Shown here: positions 6,847 through 14,036 of the stretch, piece after piece
Layout: every line of letters starts with the position of its first letter
Numbering within the stretch: the first letter of the stretch is position 1
NCBI RefSeq assembly: GCF_000429005.1
Contig: NZ_AUBA01000031.1
Coordinates: 1-16,328, forward strand
Source: Novosphingobium acidiphilum DSM 19966
GTDB lineage: Bacteria; Pseudomonadota; Alphaproteobacteria; Sphingomonadales; Sphingomonadaceae
Length of the DNA: 16,328 nt
Reading direction: 5' to 3'
The notes under the pieces: model-generated
Seen by the model: only the letters and a program-made list of their open reading frames with translations
Told to the model about the DNA's origin: nothing
The model's database searches: none
Position numbers and translations under genes: made by a program

Positions 6847-8628
6847 ATGCATCCCTATCGCTCTCACACGTGTGGTGCCCTCACGTCAGACACAGTCGGC
6901 CAGACCGTCCGTCTGTCGGGCTGGGTGCATCGCAAGCGCGATCATGGCGGCGTGCTGTTCGTCGACTTGCGCGATCATTACGGGCTGACCCAGATTGTCG
7001 CCGATGTCGACAGTCCGGCGCTGGCCGTGCTCGAAGGTCTGCGCGTTGAAAGCGTGGTGACGATCGACGGCGTGGTCAAGGCGCGCGCTGCAGGCACGAT
7101 CAATGCCAATCTGCCGACCGGCGCGATCGAAGTCTATGCGCGCGGCGCCACGGTGCTGTCGGCGGCCGAAGAATTGCCGATGCCGGTGGCGGGCGAACAG
7201 GAATACCCCGAAGACATCCGCCTGCGCTATCGCTTTCTCGATCTGCGTCGGGACACGCTGCACGCCAATATCGTGCGCCGCACCAAGGTCATTTCGGCGA
7301 TGCGGCGCAAGATGGAGGGTATCGGCTTTACCGAATATTCCACCCCGATCCTGACCGCATCAAGCCCTGAAGGCGCGCGCGATTTCCTTGTGCCCAGCCG
7401 GATCCATGCGGGCAAGTTCTATGCGCTGCCGCAGGCGCCGCAGCAGTACAAGCAGCTGCTGATGGTCGCAGGCTTTGACCGCTATTTCCAGATCGCGCCG
7501 TGCTTTCGCGACGAGGACCCGCGCGCCGACCGTCTGCCGGGCGAATTCTACCAGCTTGACCTGGAAATGAGCTTCGTCACCCAGGAAGAAGTCTGGGAGA
7601 CGATGGAACCGGTGATCGGCAGCATTTTCGAAGATTTCGCCGACGGCAAGCAGGTGACGCCCACCGGGCAGTTTCCGCGTATTGCCTACGACGATGCCAT
7701 GCTGAAATATGGCTCGGACAAGCCCGATCTGCGCAACCCGCTGATCATCACCGACGTGTCGCATCACTTTGCCGCGTCAGGCTTCGGCCTGTTCGAACGC
7801 ATCGTCGGCAGCGGTGGCGTGGTGCGCGCGATCCCCGCCCCGGGCACGGCCGAAAAAAGCCGCAAGTTCTTTGACGAGATGAACGAGTGGGCGCGCGCCG
7901 AAGGGCATGCCGGACTTGGCTATGTCACGCGCAAAGCCGGTGAATTCGGCGGACCGATTGCCAAGAACCACGGCAGCGAAGGCATGGCCGCGCTGTATGA
8001 CGAGCTTGGCCTTGGCGCCGACGACGGCCTGTTCTTTGCCGCGGGCAAGCCCGAACAGGCGGCCAAGCTGGCCGGTCTTGCGCGCAATCGCGTGGGCGAT
8101 CTGTTGGGCCTGATCGAACGCGACGCATTCCGCCTGTGCTGGATTGTCGATTTCCCGTTCTACGAATGGGATGAAGACAACAAGAAGGTGGAATTCGCGC
8201 ACAACCCGTTTTCGATGCCGCAGGGCGGGATCGACGCGCTGAACAATGCCGATCCGCTGACGATCAAGGCATTCCAGTACGATCTGGTGTGCAACGGCTT
8301 TGAAATCGCGTCGGGCTCGATCCGCAACCAAAGCCCCGAAACGATGGTGCGCGCATTCGAGATCGTGGGCCTGAGCAAGGCCGACGTCGAAGAACGCTTT
8401 GGCGGGCTGTACCGTGCATTCCAGTATGGCGCACCGCCGCATGGCGGCATGGCCGCGGGCGTCGATCGCATCGTCATGCTGGTCTGCGGTGCACAGAACT
8501 TGCGCGAAATCTCGCTGTTTCCGATGAATCAGCGCGCCGAAGACCTGTTGATGGGCGCACCGGCCCCTGCCGAGTTGCGCCAGCTGCGCGAACTGTCGAT
8601 CCGCGTGGCCGAAGCCGTAAAAACCTGA
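6847..8628 (+). CDS. aspS: Aspartate–tRNA ligase, probably non-discriminating (Asp/Asn)
   Basis: This 593-residue class II synthetase charges tRNA-Asp in the cytosol. An OB-fold anticodon-binding domain covers about residues 1-105. The catalytic core has motif 2 as FRDEDPRADR (220-229) and motif 3 as GGMAAGVDRIVML (533-545). A bacterial GAD insertion lies at roughly 300-425. The anticodon-domain positions that separate the two enzyme types read H33 (RDHGGV) and G83 (AAGTIN). This is the combination described for the non-discriminating Pseudomonas enzyme; E. coli has Leu and Lys. It would then also mischarge tRNA-Asn for GatCAB amidation. The ATG at 6847 has GGAAAG at 6834-6839, seven bases upstream. 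Divergent from rnd. Confidence 0.95.
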   Translation: MHPYRSHTCGALTSDTVGQTVRLSGWVHRKRDHGGVLFVDLRDHYGLTQIVADVDSPALAVLEGLRVESVVTIDGVVKARAAGTINANLPTGAIEVYARGATVLSAAEELPMPVAGEQEYPEDIRLRYRFLDLRRDTLHANIVRRTKVISAMRRKMEGIGFTEYSTPILTASSPEGARDFLVPSRIHAGKFYALPQAPQQYKQLLMVAGFDRYFQIAPCFRDEDPRADRLPGEFYQLDLEMSFVTQEEVWETMEPVIGSIFEDFADGKQVTPTGQFPRIAYDDAMLKYGSDKPDLRNPLIITDVSHHFAASGFGLFERIVGSGGVVRAIPAPGTAEKSRKFFDEMNEWARAEGHAGLGYVTRKAGEFGGPIAKNHGSEGMAALYDELGLGADDGLFFAAGKPEQAAKLAGLARNRVGDLLGLIERDAFRLCWIVDFPFYEWDEDNKKVEFAHNPFSMPQGGIDALNNADPLTIKAFQYDLVCNGFEIASGSIRNQSPETMVRAFEIVGLSKADVEERFGGLYRAFQYGAPPHGGMAAGVDRIVMLVCGAQNLREISLFPMNQRAEDLLMGAPAPAELRQLRELSIRVAEAVKT

Positions 8629-8641
8629 TTGTTGCGCGCGT

Positions 8642-8666
8642 CGGGCCGGCTTCGTTGGCCAGCCCG
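8642..8666 (+). other. Hairpin just downstream of aspS
   Basis: CGGGC at 8642-8646 pairs with GCCCG at 8662-8666. An inner GGC/GCC stem (8648-8650/8658-8660) closes a seven-base loop across one mismatch. It begins 14 bases after the aspS stop. No T-run follows, so it more likely protects the 3' end of the message than terminates transcription; the terminator proper lies at 8695-8713. Confidence 0.4.
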
Positions 8667-8694
8667 TGCGTCTCCCACTTGCCAGCGGGCTTTG

Positions 8695-8713
8695 CGCCTA
8701 TTAGGGCGTTTTT
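8695..8713 (+). terminator. Intrinsic terminator after aspS
   Basis: A five-pair stem (8695-8699 with 8704-8708, one G-T pair) and a four-base loop are followed directly by five T residues at 8709-8713. The stem is short, but the position between aspS and acpP and the T-run fit a rho-independent terminator that insulates acpP from aspS. Confidence 0.55.
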
Positions 8714-8772
8714 CTGAACGGTGGTAACACCCGTGTTTTGGCACCTTTGTTTCGTCTGAAGGGACACATCGA

Positions 8773-9009
8773 ATGAGCGATACCGCCGACCGCGTTAAGA
8801 AGATCGTTGTCGAGCACCTTGGGGTCGAGGCCGACAAGGTCACCGAAGACGCCAGCTTCATCGACGATCTGGGTGCCGATTCGCTCGACATCGTCGAGCT
8901 GGTGATGGCGTTCGAAGAAGAATTCGGTGTCGAGATCCCCGACGACGCGGCGGAAAAGATCGCCACCGTCGCCGATGCGATCAAATACATCGACGAAAAC
9001 AAGGGCTGA
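8773..9009 (+). CDS. acpP: Acyl carrier protein
   Basis: ACP carries the growing acyl chain on a 4'-phosphopantetheine arm during type II fatty acid synthesis. The 78-residue, highly acidic protein has the full AcpP fold signature. The DSL motif places the modified serine at S37, inside LGADSLDIVELVMAFEEEF. Length and sequence are standard. A good ribosome-binding site (AAGGGA, 8759-8764) lies eight bases before the ATG. Its own promoter is expected between the aspS terminator and 8750, but I cannot place it confidently. fabF follows after 147 bases that contain a strong terminator, so acpP should be made in excess over fabF, as ACP usually is. Confidence 0.97.
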   Translation: MSDTADRVKKIVVEHLGVEADKVTEDASFIDDLGADSLDIVELVMAFEEEFGVEIPDDAAEKIATVADAIKYIDENKG

Positions 9010-9030
9010 TCACCCTGAACTCCCCATACC

Positions 9031-9051
9031 CGCCGGATCACTGGTCCGGCG
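9031..9051 (+). other. Hairpin in the acpP–fabF spacer
   Basis: A perfect 7-bp inverted repeat (CGCCGGA at 9031-9037, TCCGGCG at 9045-9051) with a seven-base loop starts 22 bases after the acpP stop. It lacks a T-run. It may stabilise the short acpP message against 3' exonucleases or shape the leader in front of fabF. Confidence 0.5.
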
Positions 9052-9101
9052 CAGCGCTGGCACACCCGTGCCGCGCGGTGTGACGGGGGGGAGTGCAAAG
9101 G

Positions 9102-9142
9102 CAGGCTCGGCCCGTGAAGATGGGCTGGGCCTGTTTCTTTTT
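9102..9142 (+). terminator. Intrinsic terminator between acpP and fabF (partial terminator/attenuator)
   Basis: A 12-base arm (9102-9113) pairs along its whole length with 9122-9133, with two G-T pairs and an eight-base loop. The T-rich run TTTCTTTTT follows at 9134-9142. This is the strongest terminator-like structure I found. It lies after acpP but only four bases before the fabF ribosome-binding site GGAG (9147-9150). RNA polymerase reading from acpP must pass it to express fabF, so it should lower fabF relative to acpP. It could be regulated if an alternative fold exists. Confidence 0.75.
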
Positions 9143-9156
9143 ATCCGGAGAAATCA

Positions 9157-10413
9157 ATGCGGCGTGTCGTTGTCACCGGCCTTGGCCTGGTCACCCCCCT
9201 GGGCGCAGACGTGGAAACCGTCTGGGCGAACCTGCTTGCAGGCAAATCCGGCGCGGGCCCGATCACACGGTTCGATGCCAGCAACCAGAAGTGCCGCATT
9301 GCCTGCGAAGTGAAGCCGGCCGGCCATGAATATGGCTTTGACGCGTCAAAGCGGGTGGATCACAAGATCCAGCGCCAGGTCGATCCGTTCATCGTTTACG
9401 GCATTGATGCCGCGGGCCAGGCGTTGGAAGACGCAGGGCTGGTCGACATGGACGAGGCTTTGAAGCTGCGCACCGGGTGTTCGATCGGTTCGGGCATCGG
9501 CGGTCTGCCGGGCATCGAAAGCGAATCGATCGTGCTCCACGAAAAGGGGCCAAGCCGGGTCAGCCCGCATTTCGTCCACGGGCGCCTGATCAACCTGATT
9601 TCGGGCCAGGTCAGCATCAAATATGGCCTGATGGGTCCCAACCATGCGGTGGTCACCGCGTGTTCGACCGGCGCGCATTCGATCGGCGACGCCGCGCGCA
9701 TGATTCGCGACGACGATGCCGACGTGATGCTGGCAGGCGGTGCCGAATCGACGATCAACCCGCTGGGCGTCGCGGGCTTTGCCCAGGCGCGCGCGCTCAA
9801 CTGTTCGTTCAACGACCGGCCCGAAGCGGCCAGCCGCCCCTATGACAAAGACCGCGACGGTTTCGTCATGGGCGAAGGCGCAGGCGTCGTCGTGCTGGAA
9901 GAATACGAACACGCCAAGGCGCGCGGTGCCAAGATCTATGCCGAAGTCGTCGGCTATGGCCTGTCGGGCGATGCCTATCACGTGACCGCGCCGCATCCCG
10001 AGGGCAAGGGCGCGGAACTGGCGATGCGCATGGCCATGCGCAAGGCCGGGATGGAGCCTGGCGACATCGACTATGTCAACGCGCACGGCACATCGACCAT
10101 GGCCGACACGATCGAACTGGCCGCGGTCAAGCGCGTGCTGGGCGATGACCTGAGCGGCGCTTCGATGAGCAGCACCAAATCGGCCATCGGCCACCTGCTC
10201 GGCGGTGCCGGCGCGGTTGAAACCATCTTCTGCATTCTGGCGCTGCGCGATCAGATCGTGCCGCCCACGCTCAATCTGGACAACCCCGATGAAGGCACCA
10301 TCGGTGTCGATCTGGTGCCGCATGTGGCGCGCAAGCGCACGGTGCGCGCGGCACTCAACAATTCGTTCGGATTTGGCGGCACCAACGCCGCCCTGATCAT
10401 CAAGGCAATTTGA
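9157..10413 (+). CDS. fabF: 3-oxoacyl-ACP synthase II
   Basis: FabF (KAS II) condenses malonyl-ACP with acyl-ACP to elongate fatty acids in the cytosol. It also drives the temperature-sensitive step to long unsaturated chains in bacteria where this has been studied. The 418-residue protein has the thiolase fold and the condensing-enzyme triad C169 (ACSTGAH), H310 (NAHGTST) and H346 (AIGHLLGGAG), plus K341 and the glycine-rich end FGFGGTNAALI. The start MRRVVVTGLGLVTPLG is canonical, and GGAG sits six bases before the ATG. It lies between acpP and mltG, a common bacterial order. Expression from acpP must read through the terminator at 9102-9142. Confidence 0.97.
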   Translation: MRRVVVTGLGLVTPLGADVETVWANLLAGKSGAGPITRFDASNQKCRIACEVKPAGHEYGFDASKRVDHKIQRQVDPFIVYGIDAAGQALEDAGLVDMDEALKLRTGCSIGSGIGGLPGIESESIVLHEKGPSRVSPHFVHGRLINLISGQVSIKYGLMGPNHAVVTACSTGAHSIGDAARMIRDDDADVMLAGGAESTINPLGVAGFAQARALNCSFNDRPEAASRPYDKDRDGFVMGEGAGVVVLEEYEHAKARGAKIYAEVVGYGLSGDAYHVTAPHPEGKGAELAMRMAMRKAGMEPGDIDYVNAHGTSTMADTIELAAVKRVLGDDLSGASMSSTKSAIGHLLGGAGAVETIFCILALRDQIVPPTLNLDNPDEGTIGVDLVPHVARKRTVRAALNNSFGFGGTNAALIIKAI

Positions 10414-10451
10414 CCAGACGCAGGCCTTACCGGCGTGGCAAGAGGTTTACC

Positions 10452-11432
10452 GTGCGACGCATGAAAACAGGGCATTGGGTGCTGATCGCCGCACTGGCGG
10501 TCGTGCTTGCCTATGGCGTGCATTTCCTGTGGGGCTGGTACGGTCCGGGTCCGTTGCAGCACGAAGTGCCGTTCGTGGTGTCCGACGGTGCGGGCATGGT
10601 TACCGTGGCGCAGGAACTGGAAACCGAAGGCGCGGTGGCCTCTGCCACCACTTTCCGTGCCAGGGCGCGGCTGCTGGGCCATTCGGGCGGGCTCAAGGCG
10701 GGGGAATTCATGATCCCCGCGCATGCCAGCGGTGCGCAGGTCCTGGCCATCCTGCAAGGCACCGAAGGCGTGATGCGGCGCCTGTTCACCGTGCCCGAAG
10801 GCATGCCCTCGGTGATGGTGTACGAAAAACTGATGGCGCAGCCCATGCTGACCGGCAAGGCCGATGTGCCCGCAGAGGGGTCGATCCTGCCCAACAGCTA
10901 TGACTATCAGCGCGGCGAGGCGCGCGCGCTGATCGTGGCGCGGATGCAAAAGGCGATGACCCAGGCGCTGGCCGAACTGTGGGCCAAACGGTCGCCGCGC
11001 ACAGTTGCGAAAACCCCGCAAGAGGCGGTGATACTGGCCAGCATCGTCGAAAAGGAAACCGGCAAGCCGAGCGAGCGGCGCATGGTCGCCGGGCTCTATT
11101 CCAACCGGTTGCGGCTGGGCATGAAGCTGCAGGCCGATCCAACGATCATCTATCCGATCACCCAGGGTCGTCCGCTGGGGCGCCGCATTCGCGAATCCGA
11201 AATCCACGCGGTGAACGACTACAACACCTACAGCATGGTCGGCCTGCCCAAAGCGCCGATCACCAACCCCAGCCGCGCAAGCATTGCCGCCGTGCTCGAC
11301 CCGGCCGATACCCGCGCGCTTTATATGGTTGCCGACGGCAGCAAGGGCCACGCCTTTGCCGACACGCTGGAACAGCACAACGCCAACGTGGCCAAATGGT
11401 TCGCCATTCGCCGTGCCAAGGGCGAGATGTAG
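10452..11432 (+). CDS. mltG: Endolytic murein transglycosylase MltG (YceG-like)
   Basis: MltG cleaves nascent glycan strands at the inner membrane and is thought to set their length. The 326-residue protein has a short cytosolic N-terminus, one membrane helix (about 8-28), a LysM-like region, and the YceG catalytic domain. The signature ILASIVEKETGKPSER (194-209) carries the catalytic glutamate in EKET, probably E200. LQADPTIIYP (226-235) and NDYNTY (255-260) follow. I choose GTG at 10452 because AAGAGG (10440-10445) sits six bases upstream. TTG at 10410, overlapping the fabF stop, and ATG at 10461 are alternatives. It follows fabF by 38 bases and is probably co-transcribed. Confidence 0.93.
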   Translation: MRRMKTGHWVLIAALAVVLAYGVHFLWGWYGPGPLQHEVPFVVSDGAGMVTVAQELETEGAVASATTFRARARLLGHSGGLKAGEFMIPAHASGAQVLAILQGTEGVMRRLFTVPEGMPSVMVYEKLMAQPMLTGKADVPAEGSILPNSYDYQRGEARALIVARMQKAMTQALAELWAKRSPRTVAKTPQEAVILASIVEKETGKPSERRMVAGLYSNRLRLGMKLQADPTIIYPITQGRPLGRRIRESEIHAVNDYNTYSMVGLPKAPITNPSRASIAAVLDPADTRALYMVADGSKGHAFADTLEQHNANVAKWFAIRRAKGEM

Positions 11433-11614
11433 TTGGCCGCGATTGCGCCCGGCTTTAACAATTCGCTAGGGGTTTATGGCGTAAGTAATTTCCCGCAGGC
11501 TGCGACCGCAAACAGGTCAGGTCTTTCAGGCGGGAACATTGCGACCTTTGCCGAATGCTCCATCCACGGCTTTACGGCCTGGCCGAGTGTTCCCGCCCCA
11601 CCATCGCAGTGCCG
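11433..11614 (+). other. Structured spacer before the 2H-phosphoesterase gene
   Basis: This 182-base gap between mltG and the next gene holds no ORF with features of a protein. It contains three related arms: TTCCCGC at 11490-11496, its complement within 11529-11538, and a third arm at 11588-11597. The middle arm can pair with either outer arm, so two mutually exclusive stems are possible in a transcript. It may be the leader of the downstream gene. No known riboswitch is recognised. Confidence 0.4.
11529..11597. repeat. Perfect 10-bp inverted repeat, arms 49 bases apart
   Basis: GGCGGGAACA at 11529-11538 is exactly complementary to TGTTCCCGCC at 11588-11597. The right arm ends 17 bases before the chosen start codon of the following gene, so a folded leader would come close to its ribosome-binding region. 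Confidence 0.6.
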
Positions 11615-12133
11615 ATGATCGACCGCAGCCCGCATCTGGTGCTGGCGGTCTGGCCCGACGCGGTCCAGGCGCGGCTCGATGATTTGCGCCGCACGCATTA
11701 TCCGCCCGAACGCAATCGCCATCCGGCGCATTGCACGCTGTTTCACGCGGTGCCGGGCATGGTTGCCGCCGAACTGGTTGACCGCATTGCCCGTCTGACT
11801 GCGCAGGCGCCGCCCCCTGCGGCGCGGATCGACCGCGTGGTCGATCTGGACCGCGGGACTGCGCTCGGCGTGTTCAGCCCCGGTCTGGTCGCCATGCGCG
11901 AGCAGCTTGCCGATCACTTCCACGGGCTGCTGACCGGCGGCGATGCCGTGCCCGCGCGCCTGCACGTGACGATCCAGAACAAGGTCGACCGCCCCACCGC
12001 GCGCGCGCTGCAACGCGCTGTCGGGGCAAGCTGGGTGCCGATCGACACGGCGATACCCGCAATCGCGGTGCATCGCATCATCGATGGGGCATGGCACAGC
12101 GCCGGTATCTGGCGCTTTCGTGCGAAACGGTGA
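11615..12133 (+). CDS. 2'-5' RNA ligase/2H phosphoesterase family protein
   Basis: This 172-residue cytosolic protein belongs to the 2H phosphoesterase superfamily. Both HxT catalytic motifs are present, at H39-C-T41 (PAHCTLFHAVPG) and H117-V-T119 (LHVTIQNKV), about 76 residues apart as expected for the two-lobed fold. Members ligate or hydrolyse 2'-5' or cyclic phosphodiester bonds in RNA (ThpR/LigT type). The first motif continues as TLF, typical of the bacterial branch. The natural substrate is not known. The ATG at 11615 is chosen; a GTG at 11609 and an upstream frame to 11555 are also possible. The stop falls 3 bases before the tRNA-Thr fragment, so this is the last core gene before the island. 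Confidence 0.82.
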   Translation: MIDRSPHLVLAVWPDAVQARLDDLRRTHYPPERNRHPAHCTLFHAVPGMVAAELVDRIARLTAQAPPPAARIDRVVDLDRGTALGVFSPGLVAMREQLADHFHGLLTGGDAVPARLHVTIQNKVDRPTARALQRAVGASWVPIDTAIPAIAVHRIIDGAWHSAGIWRFRAKR

Positions 12134-12136
12134 TGG

Positions 12137-12182
12137 TGGTGCCGGCTGCAGGAATCGAACCCGCGACCCCCTGATTACAAAT
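12137..12182 (-). tRNA. tRNA-Thr(TGT) 3' fragment, probable attachment site
   Basis: Read on the minus strand, this 46-base stretch holds the anticodon TGT followed by TAATCAG, a variable loop, a proper T-arm (GCGGG, loop TTCGATT, CCTGC), the 3' acceptor strand AGCCGGC, A73 and an encoded CCA. The 5' half (acceptor, D-arm, most of the anticodon stem) is missing: upstream bases stop matching a normal tRNA-Thr at 12183, apart from scattered positions. A tRNA cut in its anticodon arm and facing an integrase gene is the expected scar of site-specific integration. It is not a functional tRNA. The reference tRNA used for comparison is from memory. Confidence 0.8.
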
Positions 12183-12224
12183 TAGTGTTGAAACGTCCAA
12201 AAAGCGTAAGCCAAAGTCAGGAAG

Positions 12225-12245
12225 CGGCGGATTTGCGCCGTTTTA
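12225..12245 (+). terminator. Possible weak terminator between att fragment and integrase
   Basis: CGGCG at 12225-12229 pairs with CGCCG at 12236-12240 around a six-base loop and is followed by TTTTA. The stem is short and the T-run minimal. It would stop rightward transcription coming from the core genes before the integrase. Confidence 0.35.
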
Positions 12246-12287
12246 GGTATCGGATGGCACCGCGAAACATCCTTGCTATGATTGAGC

Positions 12288-12327
12288 GTGATGCCTATGT
12301 GATGCCTAGAGGCAGGATAGGCATCAC
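12288..12327. promoter_or_regulatory. Repeat array upstream of the integrase start
   Basis: The 9-mer GTGATGCCT occurs at 12288-12296 and again at 12299-12307, with its reverse complement at 12319-12327. Extended by two bases, the outer copies form a perfect 11-bp inverted repeat (12288-12298 and 12317-12327). The array ends three bases before the integrase ATG. Such arrays are typical of operators or of recombinase/excisionase arm sites, so autoregulation of the integrase is a reasonable inference. Confidence 0.6.
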
Positions 12328-12330
12328 GAT

Positions 12331-13758
12331 ATGGCGAAGGCATCACCTAAGACGACTGACCGCGCACCAGCCCGGACGGCGTTCATCGCCGTGGATGTCG
12401 TGAACGCGGCGAAACCTGAAGCAACTGAATATGTGATCTGGGACGAGGGCAAGAAAGACGTCGTGAAGGGCTTTGGCCTGAAGGTCACGCCAGCCGGTGC
12501 CAAAGTGTATATTTATCGCTATCGCCCCACCGCGCCCGGCGAGGCCGCAAGCAAGATTGCGCCGCGCAAGGTGACGTTGGGACGCCATGGCGCGGTCACA
12601 CCTGATCAGGCCCGCCGTCACGCAAAGGCCCTTGCTGCTGATGTGGCCAAGGGCATCGATCCGTTGCAAGCCAAGGCTGATGCCCATGCGGCGATACTAG
12701 AGGCGCAGCGTATTACCGATGAACGCGCGCGCGTCGAAGGTGAACTTGCCTTTTCGAAGCTGGCACCGAAATTTCTGGATTGGTACGAGAATACCAAGGG
12801 GCGGCGCGCGTCCAGTGTCTCTATGGCGCGGCTTGTCATCACACGGTACCTGGCCCCAGTGCTTGCGGACAAGCCGGTGCCCCATATCACCCGCGCCGAT
12901 CTGCAACCGGTTTTTGATGCTATCCCGGCGCAGAAGAAGGGCATGGCGCGGGCAGTTTTCGCCTATGCATCGACGCTGTTTAGCTGGGCGATGAAAGAAC
13001 GCGGCATCATCACGGAAAACCCATTGCGCTCTATGGCCAAGCCAGACGCGCCCGACGCGCGCGACACTGTTCTTGCCGACGATGAAGTTGCCGACCTTTG
13101 GCGCAGCACTGACAAACTGATCAAACCGTTCGGTTCGTTGTTTCGCCTGCTCGTGCTGACCGGGCAACGGCGTAGCGAGGTTGCAGGGATGATGTGGGGC
13201 GAACTGGACCGCGATGCGGCAACTTGGAACATCCCCGCAAGCCGCGCCAAGAACAAGACCGACCACCTTGTGCCGTTGTCGGCTGCTGTCATTGCCGAAA
13301 TTGACGGGCTGGCGTTGGCGCAGCAAGTGAAGGCGAAAAACTCGGAACCCGACGCAACCAAATGGCCAAAGGCTGGGAACGTTCTGACCACGAACGGGCG
13401 CACGGCTATATCTGGTTTCTCCAAAGTGAAGGCCGCGCTTGATCTGGCGATGGCAAACGCGCGAGCGTCATCGGATAAGCCCGCGCCGATCAAGCCATGG
13501 CGCATACACGACCTGCGCCGCACCGTTGCAACCGGATTCCAGCGTCTTGGCGTTCGGTTTGAAGTGACCGAAGCGGTGTTGAGCCATATCAGCGGTTCAA
13601 AGTCTGGTGTCGCAGGGATCTACCAGAAACACGATTGGAAAGCAGAAAAGCGCACTGCACTGGATGCCTGGGCGCGTCATGTCGTCGCGATCACGGCGGA
13701 CGAGGCCGATACCGACAATGTTGTGGCAATCGGCACTGCGAGAAAATCGACGAGCTGA
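12331..13758 (+). CDS. int: Tyrosine-type site-specific integrase
   Basis: This 475-residue tyrosine recombinase is of the P4-like group. An N-terminal arm-binding region of DUF4102 type (about 30-115, with GFGLKVTPAGAKVYIYRYR and VTLGRHGAVTPDQAR) is followed by a SAM-like core-binding domain (about 135-235) and the catalytic domain (about 245-445). Catalytic residues are visible: R280 (TGQRRSEV), probably K307 (RAKNKTDH), H393-x2-R396 (HDLRRT), H419 and the nucleophile Y431 (GIYQKHDW), so it is intact. It faces away from the tRNA-Thr fragment 149 bases upstream, presumably its integration target. The ATG at 12331 lacks a strong ribosome-binding site and lies next to the repeat array. Confidence 0.93.
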   Translation: MAKASPKTTDRAPARTAFIAVDVVNAAKPEATEYVIWDEGKKDVVKGFGLKVTPAGAKVYIYRYRPTAPGEAASKIAPRKVTLGRHGAVTPDQARRHAKALAADVAKGIDPLQAKADAHAAILEAQRITDERARVEGELAFSKLAPKFLDWYENTKGRRASSVSMARLVITRYLAPVLADKPVPHITRADLQPVFDAIPAQKKGMARAVFAYASTLFSWAMKERGIITENPLRSMAKPDAPDARDTVLADDEVADLWRSTDKLIKPFGSLFRLLVLTGQRRSEVAGMMWGELDRDAATWNIPASRAKNKTDHLVPLSAAVIAEIDGLALAQQVKAKNSEPDATKWPKAGNVLTTNGRTAISGFSKVKAALDLAMANARASSDKPAPIKPWRIHDLRRTVATGFQRLGVRFEVTEAVLSHISGSKSGVAGIYQKHDWKAEKRTALDAWARHVVAITADEADTDNVVAIGTARKSTS

Positions 13759-13871
13759 CCCTTGGCGGTGGAGCCTTTTGGCTTGTCGTGGAGGAAGTAT
13801 AGGCTTCCCTGAAAACCCTCAGGCAATTTGATTGCGAATTGACAGAAGGGCAGCAATGGAAGGACTTTCAC
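13677..13871 (-). CDS. Possible 64-residue mini-gene coupled to the CxxCxGxG gene
   Basis: This frame starts with GTG at 13871, overlapping the TGA stop of the preceding minus-strand gene as GTGA, the classic four-base coupling overlap. The predicted product (KLPEGFQGSLYFLHDKPKG in its first half) matches no family I know. Its last 27 codons run antisense to the end of the integrase gene. That overlap and the lack of a strong ribosome-binding site make it doubtful. It is listed because it continues the pattern of stop/start overlaps in this minus-strand set. Confidence 0.25.
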   Translation of the reverse strand: MKVLPLLPFCQFAIKLPEGFQGSLYFLHDKPKGSTAKGQLVDFLAVPIATTLSVSASSAVIATT

Positions 13872-14035
13872 TGCCCAGTCTTACGGCTTCGGGGCGTTCG
13901 TCCAGCGTTTGGTCGAGACGGCTTTTCGTTGTCATATTGCGCGGCAATCTCGTGCCATCGGTCGGGGCACTCAATTTGCCCAAATTGGCCTCGCCCGTTG
14001 CAAAGCGGACAGACATCGTTGCGAGTTGAGGCCAT
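13868..14035 (-). CDS. 55-residue CxxCxGxG (zinc-knuckle-like) protein
   Basis: The predicted 55-residue product has C9-P-L-C12-N-G14-R-G16, one copy of the CxxCxGxG motif known from the DnaJ zinc-binding domain. C23 and H28 (ECPDRWHE) follow and could complete a single metal site. The C-terminal half is basic and polar (KPSRPNAGRTPRSRK). Function is unknown; a small metal-binding adaptor is a guess. The ATG at 14035 comes one base after the TAA stop of the immunity-like gene (TAACATG), so translation is probably coupled. A longer frame to 14158 would overlap that gene and is less likely. Confidence 0.5.
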   Translation of the reverse strand: MASTRNDVCPLCNGRGQFGQIECPDRWHEIAAQYDNEKPSRPNAGRTPRSRKTGQ

Positions 14036-14036
14036 G

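Noticed and set aside
12137..12210. A complete functional tRNA gene on the minus strand
   Set aside because: The 5' acceptor strand and D-arm are missing. The sequence beyond 12182 does not fold into a cloverleaf, so only the 3' fragment is kept.
12288..12327. CRISPR-like repeats
   Set aside because: There are only three short 9-base copies, one inverted, with no uniform spacers and no cas genes. An operator or arm-site array fits better.
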